Shown here piece by piece: positions 1-12,337 of a DNA stretch of 64,000 bases (positions within the stretch are counted from its first letter, which is position 1; each line of letters begins with the position of its first letter). The position numbers were made by a program, and so were the translations under genes. The stretch comes from Histoplasma ohiense (Eukaryota > Ascomycota > Eurotiomycetes > Onygenales > Ajellomycetaceae). Below the pieces are notes generated by a model. That model was not told where the DNA came from and did not search any database. It saw nothing but the letters and a program-made list of their open reading frames with translations. The stretch is from the NCBI GenBank assembly GCA_017607445.1, contig JAEVHH010000003.1, positions 6,510,001-6,574,000 on the forward strand, written 5' to 3'.

Positions 1-682
1 GGCTTGTACCTCTGCAGAAAAATCCTGCAAACTCATAAGTAATTCTCTTTAATTCTTATTTCCTTTTTCTTTTTCTTCAAATTTGCTTTTGAATAGTGAT
101 ATACTGATAATGATACTAGGTGTGTGATACACCTCTTCTGAGGCACATCATGCACAGATGAGTGTTTATCTTTGTGAGGGTGATAGCTGAGAAGAACATA
201 ATCAATCACAAAAGTCATCTTCATCATTTAGTTAAACAATTGAATGCATCTTGTCTGATGATGCTGTCTGCTCAGAGCAGAACAGAGATGAATGCTCTGT
301 GATCTCAGTGCTGAGCAGTGGCTGAGTCTGCAGAGATGCAGATTTTGAAGACTGTGATTGTGTCTGATTCTTTCAGAGTGAAGATGTTAGAGAAAGAGAA
401 GGATGTGAAGAAGAGAATTTTGAAAGTGATGAGCTTCAGAGACTCTGTGATGAAGAGATCAATTGAGAAGAGATTGATGAGAAAGAAGTTAGCTGAAGAG
501 TCAATGAAAAAGATTGTGAAGATGCTGATGACTGCAGTAATGTCTGTGATGCCTGCTTTCTTTGTCAATTTGTCACTGATGTCAGTGGAGCAGAGGGAGA
601 GGATGCTCTGAATAGTGAAGAAATGAGAGAAGAAGATGAAGAGAAATATCTTTCTTCATCAGATGTATCAGAGAATGAGTAG
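1..682 (+). pseudogene. Antisense Cys-rich gene of family A, A1 copy (partial)
   Basis: This is the A1 copy of the opposite-strand gene described at 13922-14909. Visible parts are the end of exon 2 (1-38, donor A|GT), intron 2 (39-96) and exon 3 (97-682, ending in TAG). Relative to A2 it lacks 22 nt directly at the exon 3 acceptor, and A3 lacks the same 22 nt. That breaks the frame, so this sublineage is probably dead or uses another acceptor. Many in-frame TGA codons are present. Function unknown. Confidence 0.55.
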
Positions 683-1060
683 ATTGATGAAAGAGAAGAG
701 AAGTGAGAAGATAAATGTCTTATGAAATAAACATTTGTCTATACCTCTGCACCCAAAATGAGTGCCTGTAATATATGAGTATCAGAAGGAGTATTGGGCG
801 AGGGTGGCAGAGAGAAGAGATGAGAGAAATGATGAAAGAGAGAAGAGAAAATGAGAGATGAAAGATGAGATGAAAGTGAATGAACTGAGAGTCTTTAGAC
901 TTTTCTTAGAACTCATTTTCTTTGTTTTTTCCTTGCTTGTATGTTTTATTTTTTGTATTTATTATACTCAAATTGAATTTTTTTTCTTTTTTCTCTTTTC
1001 TCTGATAAAATCCTTCTAAAAAGAATGCATTTGATTGAAGTTTGAGTGAGATTTGTGCTT

Positions 1061-4000
1061 CTAGTATTTTTCAATTTCAGATTTGCACTTCTGATGTCTT
1101 TTGACTTGAAGTTTATGCTTTTGATGTTTGAAAGTATGTTGATTTTGTATTTGTCATTCATTTTCTTGTTTGAGGAAGATTTTGAATGTCTGAGTGTTCA
1201 ATATGTTTTCTTTCAGTTTCCATGTATCACCACTAGAATCTCAATCTGTTCATCTCACAAGATATTTCAGAGGTTTGTTTTTTCATTGTCATTTTTCAAG
1301 AATTTCTTCAACTTGATATTCTTCTTCACTGTTGACAAGTTCCAGTCCTGGTTCTGATAGAGCTCCATTTCTGTGGTTGTATGGCTTCAATAAAGATACA
1401 TGAAATACAGAATGGATGCTTCTATATGAAGATGGCAGTTCTAGTTTGTACACTTGTTTTCTGATGATATTCAGAATTTTAAAGGATCCAACATATTTAT
1501 GATTGAGTTTGCAAACTGAGTGCAGCAATTGAAGATTTTTTGCATTGAGTATAACATAGTCATCTATTTTAAATTGTTGAAGTTTATATTTTACATTATA
1601 ATAGGTTTTCTGTGCTTGTTGTGTCTTTTGTAGATTCTTGATGAGTTTATGATGTGTTTCCTCAATATGTTTTGTGCAGCTAGCAGCATGTATGGCAACT
1701 GGTTGTGGTGGTTTGCTGACATTAATTTTCAAATCAGATTGATATCCCATTAAGGCTTCCGCGGGTGCCATTTCAGTAGAGGCATGTTGAGAGATATTGT
1801 AAACAAACTGTGCTAGCAGTAGCCAGCATGCCCAGTCATCTTGATGATAGTTGATAAAGCATTGAAGATAATGTTTCAAGATTTGATTTTGTCATTCCAT
1901 TTGATCATCTGTTTGAGGGTGAAAGGCTGTTGAAAGTTTCCAGTGTGCACCTAGCATATAACAAAAGGTGGATCAATAATGACTTGTAAACAGCAACCCT
2001 TGATCAGATATATGGTTTTTGAGTACTCTGTAAATTATATAGAACTTGGTATAAACAATTTCTGCTAGTTTGTCAGCTGTAATGTTTTTGATGCAAGGAA
2101 TATAGATTGTAAACTTGGTATATATATCCACAATCACTAAAATTGCATCATAGATTTGGTGGAGGAATGTAGAGGCTGATAAGTCTGTAATAAAATTCAT
2201 AGTAATGAATTTAAAAGGATTTGATGATAAGAAGATTGTATCCAATTCTTCATATTGTCTGTGCTGTTTTGGCTTTACTCTTTGACAAGTATCACAAGTG
2301 AATATATAATCTTTGATATTTCTGACTAGCTCATGTCAATAGTATTTGTTCTGAATGCTATCTATAAACTTTTTTATACCAAAGTGACTCCTCTGTGGAT
2401 TATCATGGTTTGCACTGATAATTTCATCAATGAGTGTCTTTTGTTGAGGAACATACACACAACCATCAGTATGCAATATATCATCCTCAGAAATTGTTTA
2501 TAGCATATTTTCAGCAACAGTCATATTCTTCTCTTTTATCTTCTTTCTTTGCTCAGCAGCAAAAGAATCAATCTTCTGTGCTTTACTCAGAAATGAGATG
2601 AAGAATTCAGGTATTTCTGTATATACTGAGTCTTTAAGAATAGCCTTATTGACTGCAATCTGAGGCATATATTGCTCAACATGCAACAGAGGGGAAGAGT
2701 TTATGTGAGAGATAGAAGACATTGATATATGAAGTGTTTTTCACTCATTAAAAGAAGCATTTTGCTCATTAGAGATCTGTGCACAGACTACATCAGAAGA
2801 AATATCATTTTGAAAAGAAGTATCAGCTTCTCAGTCTAGTCTAACTTCATATTTCAGCTTCTGTTGCAGAGTAGATTACATAGTTTGACTGTTATAGACC
2901 TCACTGTAGTCTGTGTGATGACTGAGCTCATCAGCTGAATTCTTTGATTCAGAGTGGTGCAGTAATACAAAATCATAAGTAGATAAAGCTTCCACTCATC
3001 TGATCTGATGTCTGTTCAGTTTCTTAGTCATCATAAAGTACTGCAGATTGGCATGATCAGATCAGACTTGAATTGAATACTGATTTTTCTTCAGATAGTG
3101 TCTTCAATTCTTAAATACTGCTACAATAGTCAAGAGTTCTTTATCATGAGTATCATAACATGTTTCCACATCAATCAACTTTCTTAATCAGAAGACAACT
3201 GAATGTCAGTGTCCATCATTCTGCAACTGTGACAGGATAGCAGTGACTGCAAAAGTGAATGCATCAGATTCAATCTGAATACATCAAGCTGAGTCAAAAT
3301 GAGCTAATAGAGAAGTATGTATAAAGTGTGATTTGAGCTCATTGAAAGCACTTTGAGCATCTTCTGTTCATATAAAAGTAGCTTTTCTTTCCCTCTTCTT
3401 GCTCTCTTTTGTAAGTTCAAATAATGAGGCTGTAATAGAGGAGAAAGACTTAATAAATCACTGATAGAAATTAGCAAAGCCCAAGAAGGATTGAATCTCT
3501 TTAATTGATTTAGATATAGGCCATTCCACAATAGTGAAGACTTTGTCTGACTTCATCTTGACATCATTTATATCTATAACAAATCTCAGAAATGAGATCT
3601 TGTCCACTTCAAATTCACATTTAGAGAGTTTTGCAAATAGATTTGCACACTCAAGATGTTCTAGCATCTTAGTAACATGCACTTTATGTTTCTGCTTTGA
3701 ATTGAAGAATATGAGAATGTCATCCAAATAGACAACACAACATATATTCAACAAATCAGACAAGGCATTGTTAATGTATGCTTGAAATGTTGCTGAAGCA
3801 TTAGCTAGTTCAAATGGCATAACTAGATATTCAAAATGTTCATATCTTGTTCTAAAGACTGTCTTCCAACAGTCTTTTGTCACTATAAGTATGCAGTGAT
3901 AGGCATCTTGAAGATCCAGCTTAGTGAACATCTTGACTTTAGAAAGTCTATCAAGTAATTCACTTATTAGAGATAGAGAGTATCAGTTCTTGATGATGAT

Positions 4001-4978
4001 TTGATTTAACTCTTGATAGTCTACACAAAGACAGAGTCCATCATCTTTTTTGAGGACAAAGAGAATCAATGCATCAGTCAGACTACTGAACAGTTGTATC
4101 CATCCTTTATCTAATGCATTTTTTAAATATTCTCTTAGAGCAGCTAACTCAGTTTCAGAGAGATTGTATATTGACATAAATGAAGATTGTACATCAGACT
4201 TGAGATCTATACAGTGTTCTGTCTCTTTCAGTCTTTTCACACTTATAGCAGCTTCTTCTGAGAAGATATGCATATATGGTATGATATAATCAGATAGATC
4301 AGTTGGTAAGTCTGAATACACAGCTGAGAATACATATGAAGCATGCTTTGAGTTTTTTGAACATTCTGTAGATAATACTACAAGCATTTCTACTCTAGCT
4401 TCTGTGAGAACTTCAGCTAGAACATCTTGTTCAGAAATAATTTGAGACTGTTATTCATCTTCAGAGCTTCTAAAGAAGAAGTGTTCATCTGATCAATCTA
4501 TAAGAGGATTTGTTTGTCTTAATCAAGGAAATTCTAATACAAGATTGTAGTTCTCCATCTTCATTGCATGGAAGAAATGAGATGTCTGCTGTGCATTACT
4601 CTTGTGATCAGTGACAGTAGTTGCAATATTATACTCTTCAAAGAAGTGTATTATACATTCATCAATTGACTTGATCATTTTGATTTTGCAGTGAGCAGCT
4701 TCTAGATTGTGATTCTTTGTTCAAAATTCATTGACACAGTTCACTTCTGATTCAGAGTCTACTAGTGCAAGCACTTTTTACAGACTCTTAAATGTAGTGA
4801 GTTTCACTGTGATAGTGAAGCTTAAGATATTTTTGCATCAACTTTCTGTGTTTATGACTGTCATTGCAAGCTGAATGATGTGTCTTAAGTGTTTTTTGAG
4901 TTCTTTGAGTTCTTTGTGTCTTTCATATCAGATTTTGAGTCAGACTTGGTGTTTTTGGATTCATCTTTGAGTCATTTG
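1061..4978 (-). pseudogene. pol: Decayed pol polyprotein of A1 (PR-RT-RNaseH-IN-chromodomain)
   Basis: This is the Gypsy-type pol of copy A1. Reading on minus, the -1 slippery heptamer is at 4891-4897. It is followed by a protease-like segment, reverse transcriptase with the YLDD box near 3733, RNase H near 3240, integrase (about 1700-2480) and a C-terminal chromodomain (about 1180-1330). The frame is kept across the whole length, and almost all breaks are in-frame TGA codons. The natural end matches the TAG at 1061-1063. It cannot make a protein as it stands. The integrase C-terminal part (1289-1879) is the longest uninterrupted stretch. Confidence 0.85.
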
Positions 4979-5511
4979 TGTAACGGGCGTACTTCGATTA
5001 ACGATTTAGCACTATCCTAATACAGATTACAAATTGATTAAGGAAAGAAAGAGAAAAGAAATCAGAAGAAAAGGTCGTACGAAGAGGGTTCTTATAGGGG
5101 AAAGTTCAGGGTGGAAGAATATCAGAAGCTGCTCCACAGTGGAGTGCGGAGCGGAAGAACATTAAGAGGTATGTGTAAGAATTGTTAGAGGCTATGCAAG
5201 TATGAAATGTGGAGTGGGGGAATCATTGAGAGCTACACAGAAGAATCATTAGAGACTATGTGAGTGTGGAACACAGAGCAGAAGAATGTAAGAAGCTATG
5301 CAGAAGAATCATTAGAGACTACACAAGTGTGGAACACAGAGTGGGAGAATATAAGAAGCTATGCAGAAGAATTGTTAGAGACTATGCAAGCACAGAGCAT
5401 GAAGTGGAAGAACATTGAGGATTACATGAGATCACAACAGCCAAGAACAAGCAGATGCAGAAGGGAAGTTGGTTGTGTAAGTTAATTACTAATGAATACT
5501 AACCCATCACA
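4979..5511 (-). repeat. 3' LTR of B1 (533 bp)
   Basis: It starts TGTAACGGGC and ends CCCATCACA on plus, and has the same length as its partner at 10511-11043. It contains about four copies of a 63-64 bp tandem unit (about 5219-5430). The first bases inside the pol-side end hold the pol stop codon. Confidence 0.93.
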
Positions 5512-8500
5512 TTATCCCCCTCTACCGGGGTGAGTGAGGACTTGTAGATGTCGAGGGCGGTGGTGTCCTCCAAGGCGGATGCAGGTTCCCAGATCGGACA
5601 ATCATATTCTACCCATTTGATGAGGTATTCACAGTGACAGTGGTTGGTTCTATCATCAAGAATTGTTTTGATTTCCCACTTGAGTTTGTTGTCTTCTTCT
5701 ATGATGACGGGTGGCTGCCAATCAGAGATTCTCTGTGAGGGGAATGGATCCTCAGCCGCGGGTCGGAGCAGGTTCGTATGAAAGATGTCATGGATGTCAG
5801 ATGAAGTGTCAAGTTGATAATCATGTATGTCTAGCACTTTCTTCACTGTATACTTAGCATGGCAGTAATCTAGTGTATGCAAGAGATGGTCCATTCTTAT
5901 GTTCTTGAGATCCAGCCAGACTTTGTCTTCTACATGATATTGAGTTGCAGAACTTCTTCTGATGTTCACTTGATTCTTGTAATCTTGCTGAGTGCTGATC
6001 ATTGAAGCTTCTGCTCATTTGTGAGCTTTCTTCAGCTTGCTCACAATGTTCTCTGCCATCTGTATGAGGCTGCGGGTGTATGCAGTTTCTCAGAAAGTCT
6101 CAGAGAAGTCCAGAATCTCTAAGTTGTATCTATGTAGAAGAAAGAATGGGCTTACATCTGTCATAGCAGAATCTCAACTGTTAATTGCAATCTCAGTGTG
6201 TGGCAGCAGATTGCTCCAGTTGTTTTGTGTGTAATTGCAGAACTTACAGAGGATGTTCTTTACTGTTTGTATCATTCTCTTGATAGCTTCATCAGTCTCT
6301 GAGTGATACACCATTGATAACTTTTGTTCAATTCTTAATAATTGGCATACACAGGCCCAGAGTGTGCTGATGAATTGACTGTCTCTATCTGACACAATGA
6401 ATGAAGGCAGACTGTGTATATGATAGAATGAGCTTCTGACAAAGGCATCTGCAACTACTTTGATGTCCATCTTGTCACAGAGCTGTAGTATTACACTCTT
6501 GCTGAGTCAGTTGACAATGACTAGAATGTTCATAGAACCTCCACTTTTGGGTAAGAAAACTGCAAAATTGATAGCTATATCACACCAAGTTCAGTTGGGG
6601 ACAGATAGAGGCTTCAGCATCTCTTTTCAGCATTCATGCCATATCATCACTGAGCTGCAGTGATCACAGTTGCATACAAACCAGCATATGTCTTTCAACA
6701 TATCTGGCCAGTAGAATTTTTGAGTGATGATGTTGTACATGATTTTGTGTTCTGAGTGCTCAGTCATCAGTGAGTCATGAATTTCTTGTATGATCTGTGT
6801 TTATAGAGGTTCTGAATTGGGGATCCATCATCTATCTCAAAAGCATAAGCAGTTGTCATCATCAATTGAACATGCTGAGATATTCATTCTTGGGTATACA
6901 CTTGCAGAGAATTGAGATGCTCTGTTTCATATGACTTCAGTGGCTTGTTGTCAGAATTCATCTGCTTCTGTTGCTAGCTTTCATTGTTCTTTGAGTGAGG
7001 GTTCTTGAGCTCAGGACTGATTGACATGTACATGAGGTTTGTTTGATTGTGTAGAACTTTCTATGATTGCAGGGTTGATTAATCAATGCTCTCAGTGTTT
7101 CCATCTGTCATTCAAGTCATCAGATGGCATATCTTGTTCTCAGTGGGACAGGGCATCTGCAAGGGTGTTCTCTACTCCAGATCAATAACAAATTGTGAAC
7201 AAAAAACAGCTAAGAAACAATGATCAATGCATATGTCTTTCAGTGAGCTTATGAGTGATTGTGAAGTACTCTAAGTTCTTATGATTGGTAACAATCTCAA
7301 ACTTTTCAACACTTATAAGTTCAGACTCTCATTCTTCAAGACATTGTATGATTGCTAGAAGCTTCTTGTTGTAGATCTTGTAGTTGCATTCAGTGGGTGA
7401 CATCTTTTTCAAGATGAAGGCACAGGGTTGTAGAACATCTTTGTTATCATATTGCATCAGTGCCTCATCTACTACATAATCTGAGGCATCTGTTTCGAGA
7501 ATTGTATGCTTATCTGGATTGAATGATTGCAGCATCAAGATGCTTGTGAACATACACTTCAGCTTTTTGAATGCTGCATCCACTTCATCAGTTCATTGAA
7601 ACACAGTGTCTTTCTGAGTCAGATCTGTCAGTGGTTGTATGATATTGAAGAAGTCTTTGATGAACCTTCAGTAGAAGTTGACAAATTCTAGAAAGCTTCT
7701 AGTTTCTTTTACTGAGACTGATGCCTCTCAGTTGAGGATTGCTTCCACCTTCTTAGGATCCATGCATACACCTTTTTCAGCTTCAATGATGAATTCTAGA
7801 TAGATTGTAGACTTGGTCTTGAAGTTGCATTTGTCAATGTCCACTTGCAGTCCAGCTTTTCATAGGCAGTCAAGCACTTGTTGTACATGCTTGCAGTACT
7901 CAGTGAGCAGTTCATCAGTGAAGATCAGAATATCATCCATGTACACTGAGGTGATCTCATTGAGCAGATCTCATAGAGCCCAGTTAATGTATTTCTGAAA
8001 CATGCTCAGAGCATTCACTAATCCAAAGAGGGTCACTGTCTATTTGTATAATTCATAACACATACAAAAAGCAATTAGCCATTTGTCACCTTCATTAATC
8101 CTTATCTTATAGAAGGCTGCAGAGATGTCAAGCTTTGTAAATCATTTTGCTTTTCCTATTTGTTTGAGTGTTTTGTTGATGAGTGGGAGAGGATATCAGT
8201 CCTTCTGTGTAATCTTGTTGAGTCTTTGATAGTTGACACAGAATTGTAAGCCTTTTTCTGATTTCTTTACAAACAGTACAGATGCTGCAGTGGGTGAGTT
8301 GCTAATACAAATGAAGTCTTTGTCCAGTAATTCATTGAGTGTTTTTTGTAGAATGAGGAGTTCATTGTGTGACATGCTGTAGAGAGAACCTCAGAGTGGT
8401 TGTGGGTTCTTACTGTCTTTCTTGATGAGCTTGATTGTATGATCTATGCTGGGTTCTCAGTGAGGGGGAAGCTTTTCAGCTTCTTTCTCATCAAACACAT

Positions 8501-9150
8501 CTGCAAAGTCTTTGTACAATTCAGGTAGTTTCTTGTGCAGTTTCTTGAGATCTTTGAGTTCTAACTTTTCTAATACTTTTTTGATATCTGCCATGCTAGC
8601 AGTGAACACTTGGACATTCTTCTTCTCATGCACTTGGTGGATTAGTAATTTGTATGCTTCTGCTGATATCTGGATGAGATCAGTGGTTCTATCAACATCC
8701 TTCTTGTAAACATGGTCATCTTCTGGGAAAATAAGGCAGCAGTTGCATGTATTCAACAAGGTTCTGAATTCTGTGAGTCATGATAGACTGAGCATTAGGT
8801 TGTACTCAAGGTCTTGTATTTTGTATGCATATACATTCTTTTTCTCATGTCCTTCTACATCAACATTAAATCTTACCATGTTGTAGAAGGCGGATCCTCT
8901 GGGGCCATCAAATCCACTGAGCTTACACAATTTGAAAAAGAAGATACACTGAAGCTTATGCTTCTTGATCAGCTGAGTGTCTATAAGAGTGTAATGAAGA
9001 AAACCACTGTCTATCATTGCTCATACATTGACTAGGCTATTTACAATGGCAGAAACTATGATTATGTCCACTTGCATCTTCTGCTCAAATCTCCAGCTAA
9101 CTTTCTGCTCCTTGAGCTCTTGTCTATGTTTTAGAGCAAGAGCTCATCTT
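5499..9150 (-). pseudogene. pol: Decayed pol of B1 with chromodomain
   Basis: The pol frame is -1 relative to gag and continuous in one frame. In order it holds: a protease with D-S-G (MIDSG, about 9017), RT (about 8450-7850, YMDD near 7940), RNase H (7329-7583, ETDASDYVVDEAL), an integrase zinc region and core (about 6750-6170), a GPY-like C-terminal domain, and a chromodomain (about 5520-5700: EWEIK-like, YLIKWVEYDCPIWEP). The last 167 codons (5499-6002) are uninterrupted. Nonsense changes elsewhere are TGA, with rare TAG. The stop TAG falls inside the 3' LTR, so the last codons overlap the polypurine tract. Confidence 0.9.
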
Positions 9151-10018
9151 TTCCCTGTTCTTGCCTATCCACAGACAATGCAGTGTTCACACATGTGGGA
9201 GGTTTACTTGAAGCAATTACATTTGAACATTGATTTGCAAAGTGCTCTGACTTGTTGCAGTGTATGCAGACTTCTCTGACAATTCAGTCAGTGATGTCCT
9301 TCTCTAAGATGTTGGAGATCCTCAGATGATTTGTGTTTATATGTGAAATTCAGTTCATTGATTCTGATTTGAAGGTGGGGGGTGCTGCAGAGTGGTTTAG
9401 AATGTATGCATTTGTTCAGTAGAATTCTCTGCAATTTTGGAGCACATGGAACTGAGACAGATCATTGTTCAACAGATGAAGATCAGTGCAGAATTCACTG
9501 TATATTGAGAGCTTTGAATGCTCTATACTTCAGTTATGCAATTGAAAGTTCAAGTTCTTGAACAACATGTTGATCTTGACAGTGTCATTCCAGTCTTGCC
9601 CATCTGCTTCTAGAAGCTTGTGATTGAATTCAGAAAGATAAGTTGTCAATGTGACATTCATCTGATGAGTCTGATTAAGCCAGTCTAATATCTTGGCTTG
9701 AAGTGTAGGATTGAGGAAGAGGGAGTTGAGTTGTTGAAAGACTAGCTCTGATGTATGCTGGTGATTCTGACAATGACTCATCCAGGGTTGGAATTTTGCT
9801 AACACATCATCATTCAATCTGCTATGGATATACCACACTTGATTGGATAGCGAGTCTATTGCTCGTCCATTGATGTCCAATTTGATGTTCACTTTTGACT
9901 TCCATGTGAGGTAGAGTGCTAGGTCTCTCTCATATTTGTTGAGGATTGGGAGCTTCTCTCTTGGGGGCTTTTTGTGAGGTGTGGGTGTAGGAGGAATGGT
10001 GAATGTGGGAGTGCTCAT
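9131..10018 (-). pseudogene. gag: gag of B1
   Basis: This is a capsid-type Gag of 295 codons. The N-terminal 162 codons (9530-10018) are open and begin MSTPTFTIPP. They include the retrotransposon Gag core (WKSKVNIKLDINGRAIDS, LNQTHQMNVTLTTYL). Further along the same frame is a zinc knuckle CX2CX4HX4C (CIHCNKSEHFANQC, near 9268). The frame ends with TAA at 9131-9133, a few codons after a G GGA AAA heptamer. At least four in-frame TGA codons and one TAG interrupt it. Confidence 0.85.
9149..9155 (-). other. Putative -1 frameshift site G GGA AAA (family B)
   Basis: On minus the gag codons read CAG GGA AAA GAT, which places a canonical X XXY YYZ heptamer in phase with gag. Pol is in the -1 frame and gag stops five codons downstream. 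In B2 the same place reads G AGA AAA, explainable by one G-to-A change. The pol frame also looks coding slightly upstream (CIVCGQ), so the exact switch point is less sure than in families A and C. Confidence 0.5.
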
Positions 10019-10510
10019 CTCAGCAAGTCATCATTGCAATTCAGCCATCTGTAGCACCTGCTGCTGAAGGATGCTTTGTAGGTCTAAGTTATCATCCACT
10101 GCATTCAGATGTGGTGGGTGTTCGTAGAATTGCTTGTAGTTCATTTCAATATCTAAGAACATATAATAATAAAAAAAAGAAAAGGAATACTTGGTCCTCT
10201 CACAGGCACTATTTGCAGTGTTGCAGTGCTAAGCTTGGTCAAGCTTCTTTGTGAACACTATTCACAGTGTTACAGTTTGTAGACACTCGAGCCTCGTAGA
10301 ACACAGTCAATTGTGTTTTGGATGCTTAGACACAATGGCCTATATAACTAATGATAAGAGCACTCAGGCCCATGAGGGATCTCTTGTAACAACTAGACAC
10401 TCAGGCCTGTAAACAACACACTCAGGTGTAAGAACTGGTAATGACACACTCAGATGTAAGAACTAATAACAAGGCACTCAGGCCTTAAACACAGAAGAAT
10501 CAATTCATAA
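10019..10510 (-). other. 5' leader of B1 with short repeats
   Basis: This is non-coding sequence between the 5' LTR and the gag ATG. It holds about six degenerate copies of a CACTCAGGCC-like decamer, near 10283, 10370, 10393, 10417, 10446 and 10474. The same repeats stand in B2 (about 31950-32280) and B0 (about 48950-49140). No standard tRNA primer-binding site beginning TGG is visible next to the LTR. Confidence 0.6.
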
Positions 10511-11043
10511 TGTAACAGGTGTACTTCAATTAACAATTTAGCACTATTCTAATACAGATTATGAATTGATTAAGGAAAGAAAGAGAAAAGAAATCAGAAG
10601 AAAAGGTCATATGAAGGGGATTCTTATAGAGGAAAGTTCAGAGTGGAAGAATATCAGAAGCCACTCCACAGTGGAGCACAGAGCAGAAGAACATTAAGGG
10701 GTACACATAAGAATTGTTAGAGGCTACACAAGCATGGAACATGGGGTGGGGGAATCATTGAGGGCTACGCAGAAGAATTGTTAGAGACTATGTGAGTGCA
10801 GAACACAGAGTGGGAGAATGTAAGAAGCTACATGGAAGAATCATTAGAGACTACACAAGTGTGGAACACAGAGCAGGGGAATGTAAGGAGCTACACGGAA
10901 GAATTGTTAGAGACTACACGAGCGCGGAGCACAGAGCGGAAGAACATCGAGGGTTACGCGAGGTCACAACAGCCAAGAACAAGCAGGTGCAGGAGGGGAG
11001 TTGATTGCGTAAGTTAATTACTAACGGGTGCTAACCCGTCACA
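10511..11043 (-). repeat. 5' LTR of B1 (533 bp)
   Basis: It has TG...CA ends and is followed by the target duplicate ATTTG at 11044-11048. It contains the 63-64 bp tandem units (about 10755-10990) and a C-rich variant of them that has kept several CpGs. The ORFs visible on plus in this LTR are made by the 63-bp periodicity and are not considered genes. Confidence 0.93.
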
Positions 11044-11048
11044 ATTTG

Positions 11049-11913
11049 AAACACAAATCGATGGTATGTTCTGGTTGCTTGCAATAACAGCAATATTTTG
11101 ATCAGATGGAGTCATTGAACTTTGTAGTGTCATTTCATCTGTGTTTGTTTTGTGATCTATTATCAGCATTATTTCTGTTGTTAAAGCTTTGAGTGGGGTT
11201 TTTGAAATTTGACTTCTCTTTAAGCTTTTTCTGTCTCTCTGACAGATTCAATTCTGCTATTGCAAGTTTATGTAGAGTGGCATCATAGCTTAACTCTTTC
11301 AATTTGATTGCATATTTGTCAAATTCTCAGCAAATGGAAGGTAGAACTTTCATATAGAGGTGTGATTTTCAATGGTATTCACTATAAAAATGCTGCAGAC
11401 ACTCTTTAATTGATTGTAAATATGAAGTAAATTGTTGAACTGTCTGATCTTCTTGTTGCTCTGTTTTTCAGTACTGTCTATCAGCATCTCAGAAACTTTT
11501 ATCTGAATCAATGACTTGACATTGCATTCAACTAACAAATTCTTCCCATGATGGCAAAGTCCACATATCATGTGTATGTTGATATCAATGTTGTTGCATC
11601 TCAACATTGAAATGAGTAACAGCTTCGATGATCTTTTGATGGTTGTGTTCATTGTAGTAATCAAGATCACTGACATGGAAAGCAATAGCAGCTGTAACAA
11701 AGTTTTTGAATTCTTTCATGCTTTGATCTTGAAACTTTTCCACATCTCTCTGAGAAGAGTGACCACTCATGTCAGAATTTCAAAGTTCTAATTGTCAAAG
11801 TGGTATCTGACTACATCTCCCACTGACAGTAGTCACAGTACTTTCCACTAAAATGTTGAGCACTTATAGTGTGGCTTCTGATGATCTGAGAATACTTGTG
11901 ATGTTATCACAGT
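11049..11913 (-). pseudogene. gag: gag of A1, middle piece
   Basis: This piece continues A1 gag between the B1 and C1 insertions. It begins with the zinc knuckle (CX2CX4HX4C, about 11060-11105) and runs toward the N-terminal half. The C-terminal 94 nt are at 4885-4978 and the N-terminal part is at 27376-27752. It is broken by TGA codons and by both insertions. Confidence 0.8.
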
Positions 11914-12059
11914 TGTAGTTCAAAGGTTGCTTAAGCTGTTCAAAGCTTCTAAGCTTTGCAGCTCTTCTTATACAAAATAACTAGTGCAGTAGCGTACGCC
12001 ATTCTTAATAATAGAGGGTGGTGTATGCCATGAAAGAATAATAAGCTGAAATTACCACA
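11914..12059 (-). repeat. 3' LTR of C1 (146 bp)
   Basis: It matches the copy at 27230-27375 in length and almost throughout. A polypurine tract (minus strand GGGGAGGA) abuts it on the internal side. Confidence 0.9.
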
Positions 12060-12337
12060 TCCTCCCCTATCAAATCTGTCTACACTCTTGTGATGGAAAT
12101 AGTGTTATGCTGTGCGCGCCTGCTTTTGCGATGTGCTATTCCACAATAGATAAGATGCTCACTTCACATGCACAAGAGTCTCTATCACAACAACACTGGC
12201 TCATCACTAATCAATACTATGTTCACAACTATTCTCTTTCATTCATTCTCTCATACATTCAACCTCTCTTGCTCTGCTTCAATTATTCTATACATCTATC
12301 CTCTTCTATTGAACATCTAGCCTCTCTATTCTGTGAT

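Larger units (their letters stand above)
1..4978 (-). mobile_element. Gypsy family A, copy A1, 3' part
   Basis: This is the 3' two thirds of a chromovirus-type Ty3/Gypsy element reading on minus. Its 3' LTR lies off the left edge: the window start aligns with about 14200 in copy A2. The piece is interrupted at 4979 by element B1 and resumes at 11049; the duplicated target ATTTG stands at 4974-4978 and 11044-11048. Further pieces are 11049-11913 and 27376-28067 (5' LTR at 27800-28067). Adding the gag pieces and removing TSD copies gives the same 1332-nt gag length as in A2 and A3, which supports the assignment of the pieces. Confidence 0.9.
4979..11043 (-). mobile_element. Full-length Gypsy family B element, copy B1
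   Basis: This is a complete LTR retrotransposon of 6065 bp on minus, with two 533-bp LTRs in TG...CA form, flanked by the 5-bp duplication ATTTG. It is inserted in family A copy A1. Internal order (5' to 3' on minus) is a leader with short repeats, gag (10018-9131), a -1 heptamer, then pol with protease, RT, RNase H, integrase and chromodomain. Pol ends about 10 nt inside the 3' LTR. The polypurine tract lies against the 3' LTR at about 5512-5527. Coding frames are intact apart from in-frame TGA and a few other stops. Confidence 0.95.

Noticed and set aside
5219..5430. CRISPR-like array
   Set aside because: Units of 63-64 bp repeat whole without distinct spacers, and they lie in an LTR of a eukaryotic element.
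10792..11017. Repeat protein frames inside the B1 5' LTR
   Set aside because: They arise from the 63-bp tandem unit (a multiple of three) within an LTR; other LTR copies break them.
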